A stretch of 24,466 nucleotides of DNA from JAAZMA01 sp036720245 (GTDB lineage: Bacteria; Bacillota; Clostridia; Tissierellales; Tepidimicrobiaceae). The position numbers were made by a program, and so were the translations under genes. Location of the stretch: the NCBI GenBank assembly GCA_036720245.1, contig DAIMNI010000029.1, forward strand, positions 1 to 24,466, read 5' to 3'. The notes below the pieces were generated by a model that ran no database searches, was not told the origin of the DNA, and worked only from the letters and a program-made list of their open reading frames with translations. Of the stretch, positions 1 through 7,510 are shown one piece after another; within the stretch, counting starts at the first letter, position 1, and each line of letters starts with the position of its first letter.

Positions 1-46
1 GTGCATTAAAAGGTGACTTTTTTATTTAAAAGTTTTGACGCTTATA

Positions 47-1252
47 TCATACTATTGTTCTATAATATTTTACATAACCATTTCCAAATAAAAATTTTAT
101 ATTAGTTTCTCCAAAATAATACCATCCTATAATAGTGGAAAATGCAAAGAAAAACAATACAATTGCTATAAAAGCTGCTCCAATATTTGGTCCAATACCA
201 CTAAATCCAACTTCAAAGGCTTTTTGACTAAGTTCAGGTCCAGTAAGGCCTGTATCCATTACACCTGTAGTTAAAATTACTAGGGCAGTAAGAGTGCATA
301 CTACACCAGTGTCTATAATAACTCCTAATATTGCCAGAAGCCCTTGTTTAACAGGATCATCTACTTTAGCAATTGCATGTGCATGAGGGGTAGAACCCAT
401 TCCTGCTTCATTGGAAAATAGTCCTCTTGCTACACCATATCTAATGGATTCCTTAATAGTTACACCTACGGCTCCACCTACTACCGCCTTTGTATTAAAT
501 GCACCATTTATTATAGCTTTAAATGCTGGCCCAATGTTTTCAGCATGTAAAAATATTATAATAAGAGTTCCAATTATATAAAGAGCTGCCATAAAAGGCA
601 CTATTTTTTCGGTAAATGAACCTATTCTTTCTACTCCACCTGCAAATATTAAATATGCGAGAATTGCCACCACTATTCCTGTAATAATAGTTGGTATATT
701 GAAAGCATTGTTTATAACTAATGCCATAGAATTAGATTGAACCATATTGCCCATAAAACCTAGTGCTAGAATTATAGCCACTGAGAAAAATCCAGCTAGG
801 AAATTACTATTTAGACCATATTTCAAATAATAAGCGGGTCCACCAACTAATTCCCCATTGTCAGTTTTTCTAAACAATTGGCCAAGTATTGCTTCGGCGA
901 AAATAGTTGCCATACCAAAGAAAGCGCTAACCCACATCCAAAATATTGCACCAGGTCCACCTGAAACCATGGCTGTAGCTACACCAGCAAGATTACCTGT
1001 TCCTACTTGGGCTGCTATGGCAGTAGCTAAGGATTGTAATGGAGATAATCCCACTTCTTCGGTTTTATCTTCATCTTCAGTTTCTGGTTTAGCAGTAACC
1101 TGTTTTATAGCAGTTTTAAGTTTGGTTACTTGAATAAATTTAAGCTTTATTGTAAAGAAAACACCTGTACCTAATAATGCTATAAGAAGTAATGGCCCCC
1201 ATAAAACTTCGTTGATACTTTTGACATAGCCTAAAATTACATCACTATTCAT
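47..1252 (-). CDS. glnT: AGCS-family sodium/amino-acid (probably glutamine) symporter, C-terminus missing
   Basis: Membrane Na+/amino-acid symporter of the alanine-or-glycine:cation symporter (AGCS) family. Visible family motifs are VGTGNLAGVATA (residues 83-94), GGPGAIFWMW (98-107) and ARGLFSNEAGMGSTPHAHA in the second half, with many hydrophobic segments. ATG is preceded by AGGAGG. It lies downstream of a GlnK/GlnL pair on the same strand. In Bacillus subtilis GlnKL controls the glutamine AGCS transporter GlnT, so glutamine is the likely substrate; this is inference. At 401 residues it is shorter than usual members (about 450-490). The reading ends just after the GYVKYYR segment, where homologues continue with roughly 50 more residues including another membrane helix. 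The other frames beyond the stop do not look like the missing part, so the gene is probably truncated by an insertion, deletion or assembly edge near position 47. Confidence 0.85.
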   Translation of the reverse strand: MNSDVILGYVKSINEVLWGPLLLIALLGTGVFFTIKLKFIQVTKLKTAIKQVTAKPETEDEDKTEEVGLSPLQSLATAIAAQVGTGNLAGVATAMVSGGPGAIFWMWVSAFFGMATIFAEAILGQLFRKTDNGELVGGPAYYLKYGLNSNFLAGFFSVAIILALGFMGNMVQSNSMALVINNAFNIPTIITGIVVAILAYLIFAGGVERIGSFTEKIVPFMAALYIIGTLIIIFLHAENIGPAFKAIINGAFNTKAVVGGAVGVTIKESIRYGVARGLFSNEAGMGSTPHAHAIAKVDDPVKQGLLAILGVIIDTGVVCTLTALVILTTGVMDTGLTGPELSQKAFEVGFSGIGPNIGAAFIAIVLFFFAFSTIIGWYYFGETNIKFLFGNGYVKYYRTIV

Positions 1253-1282
1253 TTTTAACCTCCTAAATTTGTTTTAATTCTG

Positions 1283-1303
1283 ATTATAAACAAAGTTTAT
1301 AAT
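1283..1303 (-). promoter_or_regulatory. Inverted repeat containing the probable -10 box of the transporter gene
   Basis: A perfect 9-bp inverted repeat (ATTATAAAC, 3-base spacer, GTTTATAAT). Read on the minus strand it holds TATAAT (plus 1283-1288), about 30 bases upstream of the transporter start codon. No TTGACA-like -35 lies at 16-18 bases spacing, which fits an activator-dependent promoter. The phased repeats at 1307-1333 lie just upstream. Confidence 0.5.
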
Positions 1304-1306
1304 GGA

Positions 1307-1333
1307 GGTTACATAAGGTTTCAAAAAGTTACA
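1307..1333 (-). promoter_or_regulatory. Three 10-bp-phased direct repeats, candidate GlnL binding sites
   Basis: On the plus strand GTTACA starts at 1308, GTTTCA at 1318 and GTTACA at 1328, exactly 10 bases apart, so all three face the same side of the helix. They cover the -35 region and just upstream of the putative -10 at 1283-1288 of the transporter. Phased direct repeats in this position are typical for activating response regulators. GlnL is encoded by the adjacent gene; assigning the sites to it is inference. Confidence 0.45.
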
Positions 1334-1357
1334 GATTATTATTTGAAAAGTCCAAAG

Positions 1358-2197
1358 TTATTCATGTAAACTATAGAAGACCATTCCATCTATAAATTTT
1401 TTTAAATTCACTGTGCCTCTTTTTTTAGACTTACCTCTAATATAATCCATTTCTAATTTTATCTGTTCAAAACTATATAGTCCATTAGAATATTCTACAA
1501 AAACTTCATTCATATAATCCTCTAGGCCTAAATTGGCCAAATTAGATAATCCAACAGCAGCAGTTCTTCGGATTCTTTGTTCCATGGATTTATGGTTATC
1601 TGTAAATTTTGACAAAAGTTCTGCAATAGTGAAATCCTTCATGGATTTATTATTTTGAATTAAATAGGATATAATATCCACAATATCCTGGCAGCCAGAT
1701 TCTCCAATAATGCCTACCTTTTGCATAATCTTGATAATTTTTTCACCTAGGTTTTCGCTACTTGAAACCCCAATATCTTCTATATCTTTGATTTTTACAA
1801 GTTTTTGAATTTCTTTTATTGCATTTCCCATTTGTATTTTTTCAATTACTTTTCTAATTACATTATCAATTTCTAAAGCATTAATAGGCTTGTTTATATA
1901 ATATTCCACACCATATTCATAGGCTTTACCAATCATATCTTTAGATGAAACCTGAGAAATCATTATAAATTGGATATTAGGTCTGATGCCTTTTATATCT
2001 TTTATTAAATTTAGCCCATCTTTTCCTGGCATTAACAAATCGACCAATATTATATTGGGATTTAATTCTAAAATTTCCCCTTCTCCTTCAATGCCATTTT
2101 GTGAGTATCCAATTACATTGCCTAAATTTCTTTCTCTTATAATTTGTTTTAAAATATTTATAATATTTATATCATCTTCTACAATATAAATATCCAT
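1358..2197 (-). CDS. glnL: GlnL/YcbB-family response regulator
   Basis: Cytoplasmic response regulator of the GlnK-GlnL system, which in Bacillus subtilis responds to glutamine and activates its uptake and breakdown. The receiver domain (about residues 1-120) has acidic D8/D9, phospho-acceptor D53 in LVDLLMPGKDG, S81 and K103 in the INKPIN motif. The C-terminal YcbB-type domain (about 155-279) is recognised by GIIGESGCQDIVDII, SMEQRIRR near the putative DNA-binding segment, and VNLKKFIDGMVFYSLHE at the end. The ATG shares one base with the kinase stop codon (TAATG), and GGAGG lies just upstream inside the kinase gene, implying translational coupling. The AGCS transporter follows after 105 bases containing phased repeats. 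Confidence 0.9.
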   Translation of the reverse strand: MDIYIVEDDINIINILKQIIRERNLGNVIGYSQNGIEGEGEILELNPNIILVDLLMPGKDGLNLIKDIKGIRPNIQFIMISQVSSKDMIGKAYEYGVEYYINKPINALEIDNVIRKVIEKIQMGNAIKEIQKLVKIKDIEDIGVSSSENLGEKIIKIMQKVGIIGESGCQDIVDIISYLIQNNKSMKDFTIAELLSKFTDNHKSMEQRIRRTAAVGLSNLANLGLEDYMNEVFVEYSNGLYSFEQIKLEMDYIRGKSKKRGTVNLKKFIDGMVFYSLHE

Positions 2198-3468
2198 TAT
2201 TCCTCCACCTCCAAAGATTCTCGGGGAATTTCTATTATAAATTCTGTACCCTTGTTTAATTTTGAATAAACTTTAATATTTCCATTTAATTTATTTACTA
2301 CTATATCCTCAGCAATATTTAAACCTAGGCCTCTATTTATATTGCCTGTATTATAATCAATTTTAGTAGAAAAGCCAGAGGAGAATATATATTTTAAATC
2401 CTCTTCTCTAATGCCAATACCATTATCTATAATTTTAAAAATATAATCCTTTTCATTGCCTTCCTGAACAAATAAAATTTTTCCTTTTTCCATATTTCCT
2501 ATAGCATCTACTGAATTTACTAAAAGATTTCTAAAAATAGAAATAAGATAAAAATGAGAGGAAGTGAGAAAATTTTCTTCCAATTGAAATTTAACTTTTC
2601 CATCTATATTCTCTGCCTTAATCAATTTTGAAATCCCATCCTCTAAAATATTCATAATATCATAAAAGTACATATTTTTTTCATTAATACCTATTTCTGT
2701 AACGTCTTTCATTCCATGAAGTACTAAGGAATAGTCTTTTTTGATTTCATGGATATTCTTTGCAATATTTATAGCATCTTCCCCCCAGGTATCTAAATCT
2801 TTATTAGTACTAATTTTTTCATATAGTCCATAGGCTTCAGTCATTAGATTTTCAATATAATCCATATTTTTTTCCATTAAATATATTTCAGTTTTTAATC
2901 CAGAGGAAATCATTAGAAATTGCTTATATTTTTCCGCATTTTCTTTATTTAAAAGTATTATTCTATAATATTTAAGAGCATTTAATATAATCCAAACTAT
3001 AAAGGCCCTAGAAAAGGCTACCAATATTAGGGTTTTCACTATATTATAGTCTAGAATTATTAATCCAATTTTATTTCTAATATACATTTCTGTACCATTG
3101 GCAAGTATATCTGTAATAAGGGCAGCGAAAAAAACTTTATTTAAATTATTAAAAAAACCTATTTTCATGAAAAAACTAACGGAAAGCCCAATTACAATAT
3201 AAAAAAATATTTCAGGGAAATGGGATATAAATCCTTGAAGAAAATTTCCCCCATAGACAACAGAAACTAAAACCCTTAATAGACATACAAATATACCAGA
3301 AAAGATGCCAGTTACTATGGCATTTAAATCCCTATAGAAATAATAAATTATAAAAAAAGTGATAATTCCAGCAGAAACTGCAAAACCATTAGTAAATAGC
3401 ATTAGATATATTTGTGAAGTAATGCCAATTATCATTATTGATAGCAGATGCTTTTTAGCTTTTTCCAT
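2197..3468 (-). CDS. glnK: GlnK-type membrane sensor histidine kinase
   Basis: Sensor kinase partner of the adjacent GlnL. The first ~170 residues are hydrophobic and form about six membrane segments without a large extracellular loop. A linker with coiled-coil character follows, then a probable phospho-acceptor H240 in IHEIKKD. The ATPase domain has an N box around 312-323 (FRNLLVNSVDAI), G1 box DNGIGI at 348-353 and G2 box RGLGLNIA at 379-386. Its 423-residue length fits the family. ATG follows GAGGTG at good spacing. It is first in a minus-strand unit kinase-regulator-transporter. The signal sensed (glutamine or a related state) is inferred from the family. Confidence 0.85.
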   Translation of the reverse strand: MEKAKKHLLSIMIIGITSQIYLMLFTNGFAVSAGIITFFIIYYFYRDLNAIVTGIFSGIFVCLLRVLVSVVYGGNFLQGFISHFPEIFFYIVIGLSVSFFMKIGFFNNLNKVFFAALITDILANGTEMYIRNKIGLIILDYNIVKTLILVAFSRAFIVWIILNALKYYRIILLNKENAEKYKQFLMISSGLKTEIYLMEKNMDYIENLMTEAYGLYEKISTNKDLDTWGEDAINIAKNIHEIKKDYSLVLHGMKDVTEIGINEKNMYFYDIMNILEDGISKLIKAENIDGKVKFQLEENFLTSSHFYLISIFRNLLVNSVDAIGNMEKGKILFVQEGNEKDYIFKIIDNGIGIREEDLKYIFSSGFSTKIDYNTGNINRGLGLNIAEDIVVNKLNGNIKVYSKLNKGTEFIIEIPRESLEVEE

Positions 3469-3496
3469 ATTTACACCTCAAGTTTTTAATACTTTA

Positions 3497-3505
3497 ATTA
3501 TACCA
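3497..3505 (-). promoter_or_regulatory. Extended -10 promoter for glnK
   Basis: On the minus strand the bases read TGG-TATAAT, a TGn extended -10 with perfect hexamer, about 30 bases upstream of the kinase start codon. No good -35 is visible, as expected for an extended -10. It follows directly after the terminator of the DUF1657 gene. Confidence 0.5.
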
Positions 3506-3518
3506 TAAAAAATATTTT

Positions 3519-3539
3519 AGGATGGCTAAAAGCCATCCT
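3519..3539 (-). terminator. Intrinsic terminator after the DUF1657 gene
   Basis: Stem GGATGGCT (3520-3527) and AGCCATCC (3531-3538) around a 3-base loop, starting three bases after the stop codon of the minus-strand gene. On the minus strand a T-rich tract containing six consecutive T follows. It separates the small gene from the glnK promoter. Confidence 0.8.
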
Positions 3540-3542
3540 TTA

Positions 3543-3740
3543 TTAGTTCAATTCATTATGTTGATTTAAATAATCTAATCTTCCTTCTAAATATTGAAGA
3601 TGATTATCTACTTCACATTTCATTTTTTCGTACATTTGTTTTGCTTGTGGGTCTTCAGTTGCCTGTGACATAGTAGCATAACAGCCTACTGCAGTTTGAG
3701 AAGCTGCTATTGCTTGTTGCAAATCACTTTGTACTGTCAA
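3543..3740 (-). CDS. DUF1657 family small protein, TTG start
   Basis: A 65-residue soluble, probably helical protein resembling the DUF1657 family: it begins MTVQSDLQQAIAASQTAVG, keeps the central 'EDPQAKQMYEKM' region and ends in a charged helix. Members are found mainly in spore-forming Firmicutes, often near spoVA genes, and are thought to be forespore-expressed; the molecular role is unknown. The start codon is TTG (plus 3738-3740 reads CAA), supported by GGGAGGTGAT six to seven bases upstream. An upstream minus-strand word GGGAAACCTA (plus 3763-3772) resembles a sigma-F/G -10 element, but I see no convincing -35. No spoVA gene is in the window. Confidence 0.7.
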   Translation of the reverse strand: MTVQSDLQQAIAASQTAVGCYATMSQATEDPQAKQMYEKMKCEVDNHLQYLEGRLDYLNQHNELN

Positions 3741-3894
3741 AAAATCACCTCCCTATCTAAATTAGGTTTCCCAAAAGAAAATATAAAATTCAAACATGAG
3801 AATTCTAAAAATATAGATTATTTTGGATACATATAATATAATAAAATTATAAGATAGAATTGGGGGGATAAAAGGACATAGATTTACAGCACTT

Positions 3895-3957
3895 ATGGCA
3901 ATATCAGGGATTATAATTTTAATTATTAGTGTTTTGATTTATAGTATAGCTGGTTGA
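3895..3957 (+). CDS. Possible tiny single-helix membrane peptide
   Basis: An open frame encodes MAISGIIILIISVLIYSIAG, a single hydrophobic helix. The frame stays open upstream to 3853 and would add KGHRFTAL-like basic residues, a sensible cytoplasmic face, but no ATG, GTG or TTG lies there and only ATA (3868) follows the GGGGGG stretch. The 3895 ATG has no close ribosome site. Upstream CATATAATA (3830-3838) matches a late-sporulation type -10 as well as overlapping TATAAT. The stretch 3741-4060 otherwise holds only the promoter of the next gene. Low confidence that this is translated. Confidence 0.25.
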   Translation: MAISGIIILIISVLIYSIAG

Positions 3958-3980
3958 TACAAACCGCTTTTATATTTTGT

Positions 3981-4010
3981 TTGTGCTTTAAGGATATAAA
4001 ATGATATAAT
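3981..4010 (+). promoter_or_regulatory. Sigma-A-like promoter for the membrane protein gene
   Basis: TTGTGC (3981-3986) and TATAAT (4005-4010) separated by 18 bases, about 45 bases upstream of the start codon at 4061. The -10 is perfect and the -35 weak. Confidence 0.5.
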
Positions 4011-4060
4011 AGAAAATGTACTGTTTTTTACTTAAATATATAAAAGGAGGTAAGACCATT

Positions 4061-5638
4061 ATGAAAAAACAATTAAGTTTCGCTAAAATTGTAGCATTAT
4101 TATCAATACCACTATTAGCTTTTATTTTATGGTATATATTTCTACCGGCATTCAATTTGCATTCCTTTGAATTTTGGATATATCTAATAGTTATTTTAAT
4201 ATATACCGCCATTATTTTAATTGTATTTAATAGAAAGTATTATAAATTTCTTATAATACCGGGAATTTTAATTGTATTATTAATTGTATTAAAATTGTCC
4301 TCTATGATAATATTTCATTCAAAAAAGTATGCAAATTTAATTAAAAGAGAAAACAGTTCTTTTGAAGAAGATATTAAAGAATCCTCATTTGAACAGGTCC
4401 CTACTGTAGATAGGGATACAGCTCAAAGATTAGGCAGTAGAAAAATGGGGGAAATGTTAGATTTAGTTTCCCAATATAATGTATCTAATGCTTATACTCA
4501 AATTAATTATAAGGATAAACCAGTGAGGGTTACTCCACTTGAGTATAATGGGTTCTTAAAGTGGTTAGGTAATAAAAGTGAAGGTATACCTAATTATATA
4601 ATAGTAGATATGATAGATGGAAAAGTAGGGTTAAAGAAACTTGAAAACAATATTAAATACTCTAAATCAGATAAATTTTCAAGAAATATTTATAGACATT
4701 TAAGACAAAATTACCCTGTGGATATGTTTTATGAAATTAGTTTCGAAATAGACGAAGAGGGGACTCCATATTGGATAGCACCTGTATATCAGAATACAAT
4801 TGCTTGGTTTGGGGGATTGGATGTAAAAGAAGTAATACTAACTAATGCAACAAATGGAGAAACTAGCAAATATAATATAGAAGATGTGCCAAAATGGGTA
4901 GATAGAATTTATAATGCTGATGAAATAATCAAACAACTTAACTGGAATGGAGGACTTCAATCAGGATTTTTTAATTCTTTATTTGCTCAAAAAGGAGTGC
5001 TACAAACAACTGAAGGATATAATTATTTAGCTATAGATGATGATGTATATCTATATACAGGTATGACTTCTGTAGGAACTGATGAATCTAATGTTGGCTT
5101 TGTACTTGTAAATTTAAGAACAAAGGATACTAAATTTTATAAAATGTCCTCAGCAGAAGAATTTTCAGCTATGAGAAGTGCTGAAGGAGCAGTGCAAGAA
5201 AAGGGTTATAAATCAACTTTCCCAATATTATTAAATATAGACAATAAGCCAACATATTTTATGTCCTTAAAAGATGAAGCAGGACTTGTTAAAATGTATG
5301 CATTAGTAGATGCACAGAATTATCAACAAGTATCCATTGGTACAACAGTAAATAATGTGGTAAGCACTCATATAGGTAGGGATATAAATGCACCTAAAAC
5401 TGAAAAAGATGCTGAAGAGCCAACAGAAATTTTAAATATAAAAGGCAAAGTAATAAATATTGAATCCGTTGTAATTGATGGAGACACTCATTATTATATT
5501 ATTTTAGATAATAATGATAATATATTTATATCAAATATTAATGTATCAGAAAAATTACCTTTTATAAAGATAGGTGATGAGATAGAAGTGGAATATTATG
5601 AAAAAGGTGGATTAAATCAGATAGTGAAACTAAAATAG
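4061..5638 (+). CDS. Unassigned membrane-anchored protein with a possible C-terminal OB-fold
   Basis: I do not recognise a characterised family. The ATG at 4061 is chosen over 4016 because AAAGGAGG lies about 10 bases upstream; this gives 525 residues. The first 86 residues form three membrane segments (about 9-29, 38-56 and 63-85). The remaining ~440 residues are a soluble, probably extracytoplasmic region rich in aromatic and beta-type sequence, with motifs such as GTPYWIAPVYQ and TYFMSLKDEAGLVKMYALVD. The last ~70 residues (KGKVINIE...GDTHYYIILDN...IKIGDEIEVEYYEK) look like an OB-fold-like beta domain; this is inference from pattern. Similar proteins seem to occur in other Firmicutes without known function. 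It is monocistronic with its own promoter, and a long palindrome follows its stop codon. Confidence 0.75.
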   Translation: MKKQLSFAKIVALLSIPLLAFILWYIFLPAFNLHSFEFWIYLIVILIYTAIILIVFNRKYYKFLIIPGILIVLLIVLKLSSMIIFHSKKYANLIKRENSSFEEDIKESSFEQVPTVDRDTAQRLGSRKMGEMLDLVSQYNVSNAYTQINYKDKPVRVTPLEYNGFLKWLGNKSEGIPNYIIVDMIDGKVGLKKLENNIKYSKSDKFSRNIYRHLRQNYPVDMFYEISFEIDEEGTPYWIAPVYQNTIAWFGGLDVKEVILTNATNGETSKYNIEDVPKWVDRIYNADEIIKQLNWNGGLQSGFFNSLFAQKGVLQTTEGYNYLAIDDDVYLYTGMTSVGTDESNVGFVLVNLRTKDTKFYKMSSAEEFSAMRSAEGAVQEKGYKSTFPILLNIDNKPTYFMSLKDEAGLVKMYALVDAQNYQQVSIGTTVNNVVSTHIGRDINAPKTEKDAEEPTEILNIKGKVINIESVVIDGDTHYYIILDNNDNIFISNINVSEKLPFIKIGDEIEVEYYEKGGLNQIVKLK

Positions 5639-5721
5639 ACACAGGGGGACGGTTCTTCTGTGTTGTTCAAACGTTGGGGACAGGTACTTTCATTTGATTT
5701 CAAATGAAAGTACCTGTCCCC
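5639..5721. repeat. Tandem GGGGAC-type palindromes between convergent genes, likely bidirectional terminator
   Basis: Two units lie side by side. The first, directly after the TAG stop, pairs ACACAG (5639-5644) with CTGTGT (5658-5663). The second has perfect 22-base arms (5676-5697 and 5700-5721), beginning GGGGACAGGTACTTTC. It shares the GGGGACAG core with other intergenic repeats of this window. On the plus strand TTTGTTTGT follows, so it can end transcription of the plus-strand gene. Confidence 0.8.
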
Positions 5722-5731
5722 TTTGTTTGTC

Positions 5732-7510
5732 CTATATTTGATAATTTACAGCCTGTGCCATAAATAATTTATAATATAAGCTATCCTCTTTCTTCATTAA
5801 ATTTGCATGGCTATCGAAATCTACTACTCCTCCGTTTTCAATTAAAAGAATTCTATCAGAAAAAGTACTACTTGACATTCTATGGGAAATATATATGGCA
5901 GTTTTGTTTTCTACCATAGAGTTAAAATGTTCATATATTTCTGCTTCTGCCAATGGGTCTAGGGCTGATGTAGGCTCATCTAATATAATTAGTGGTGCAT
6001 CTTTATAAAGAGCCCTGGCTATGGCAACTTTTTGTTCTTCTCCACCTGATAGTTCTATGCCTTCATTATCATAGGCCTTTCCCATTAAAGAATTTAAGCC
6101 CTTGGGTAGGGAACTAATTTTTTCCCCTAAACCTACTTCTTCTATTAATTCCGTGATGTTTTCATCTTCACTATATTCTTCACAAGTAATATTTTCTCCT
6201 ATAGTAAAGGCAAATAATTTATAGTCTTGAAATATTACAGCTATTTTTTCCATATAGGATTCATATTCATAATCATATATATTGTGCCCATTTACAAAAA
6301 TTTCTCCAGAATTAGGTTCATAAAGGCGGCAAAGTAATTTAATTAAAGTAGTTTTACCTGCACCATTTAATCCCACAATGGAAATTTTCTCCCCAGCATT
6401 TATATCAAAGGAAATGTCTTTTAATACATATTTATCATTGCCCGGATATTTAAAGGAGATATTTTTAAAGGAAATAGAATTAATTTCATCTTCCATTTTC
6501 AATTCTCCACCATATTCCTTTGCTTCGGGTAATGAAACAAATTCCATAAATGGATCTAAGTACTCTAGCATTTGGAGGGTCATAGTTATAGTTTCTCCTA
6601 ATTTTGTAGTGGTTTGGGAAAAATTAATTGCTGCATTTACATACATAGTAAAGGAACCAATACTAATCTTCGGTCCGAATTTTTCGCTAATAACCCTAAT
6701 TCCTACATATCCATAGGAAAGACTTGCTTGTAAGACATTAATAATATTATACAATCCCTGAGTTTTTCCAAATCTATTATAAAATACTTGTAGTTCATCT
6801 ATTAATTCTTGATTAAAATCTATTACCTTTTCGGTTAACATTGGAGACATATTATAAAGCCTAATATCTTTTTGTGGTTTATCTTGCCAGGCTAGACCTA
6901 GATAATAGCCATATTTTCTATTAATAGGAATTAAAGATTGGAAAAATTCATGTTGATATTTGGCAAAAGTGCTATATGCCCAAAGATTTAAGCCAATGGT
7001 TATTAGTAAAAGCACTACCAATACCCAAGATAAGGAAAATAATATTGCAATTAAACTAAATATGGTAATTACATCCCTTAATGTATTAGTTATTCCTAGG
7101 ATAATATTTTCCAATGCACTTTGGTTATTTATGGCAAAAACTGCTCTTTCTTTTAAATCTAAATAATAGGGATTTTCCAAATAAGAAAATTCCACATTCA
7201 TAATTTTACTTGCCATAATTTGGCTCATTTTTTCCTCTAATTTCATTCGCCCTATGGTTATTTGCTTTTTCATTATATTTTCTATAAATTTAAAAATTAC
7301 ATTAGATATGACTATTAAAGAACCTAAAATTAAAAGCAATTGAGGGTCTTTATTTCCCAATAGTTCATCTATTAAATATTTAGGTAGTATGATATTTACT
7401 ACAATTCTAGCACTTTCCAATATGGCATTTACCAATAATAAAATAATATAGCCAGGGGATGCTTCCCAAGCAAGATCTAAAAATGATTTCATTTTTTTAA
7501 GCTGTTTCAA
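5732..7510 (-). CDS. ABC exporter half-transporter (permease plus ATPase), second subunit
   Basis: A fused membrane/ATPase half-transporter of the multidrug/lipid/peptide exporter type. The membrane domain spans about residues 15-320. The ATPase domain has Walker A GLNGAGKT (380-387), Q-loop Q428, signature LSGGE (487-491, Glu in place of the usual Gln), Walker B ending ILDE (D511, catalytic E512) and H-loop H543. TTG at 7508-7510 is taken as the start because GGAGGGG sits about six bases upstream; the next ATG (7492) lies too far from it. This gives 592 residues and a 14-base overlap with the upstream half-transporter, so the two are translationally coupled and probably form a heterodimer. 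Both ATP sites look catalytically complete. Substrate unknown. Confidence 0.85.
   Translation of the reverse strand: MKQLKKMKSFLDLAWEASPGYIILLLVNAILESARIVVNIILPKYLIDELLGNKDPQLLLILGSLIVISNVIFKFIENIMKKQITIGRMKLEEKMSQIMASKIMNVEFSYLENPYYLDLKERAVFAINNQSALENIILGITNTLRDVITIFSLIAILFSLSWVLVVLLLITIGLNLWAYSTFAKYQHEFFQSLIPINRKYGYYLGLAWQDKPQKDIRLYNMSPMLTEKVIDFNQELIDELQVFYNRFGKTQGLYNIINVLQASLSYGYVGIRVISEKFGPKISIGSFTMYVNAAINFSQTTTKLGETITMTLQMLEYLDPFMEFVSLPEAKEYGGELKMEDEINSISFKNISFKYPGNDKYVLKDISFDINAGEKISIVGLNGAGKTTLIKLLCRLYEPNSGEIFVNGHNIYDYEYESYMEKIAVIFQDYKLFAFTIGENITCEEYSEDENITELIEEVGLGEKISSLPKGLNSLMGKAYDNEGIELSGGEEQKVAIARALYKDAPLIILDEPTSALDPLAEAEIYEHFNSMVENKTAIYISHRMSSSTFSDRILLIENGGVVDFDSHANLMKKEDSLYYKLFMAQAVNYQI

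Noticed and set aside
858..1133. Plus-strand open frame across the AGCS transporter
   Set aside because: It mirrors conserved transporter motifs on the other strand and shows no independent coding features.
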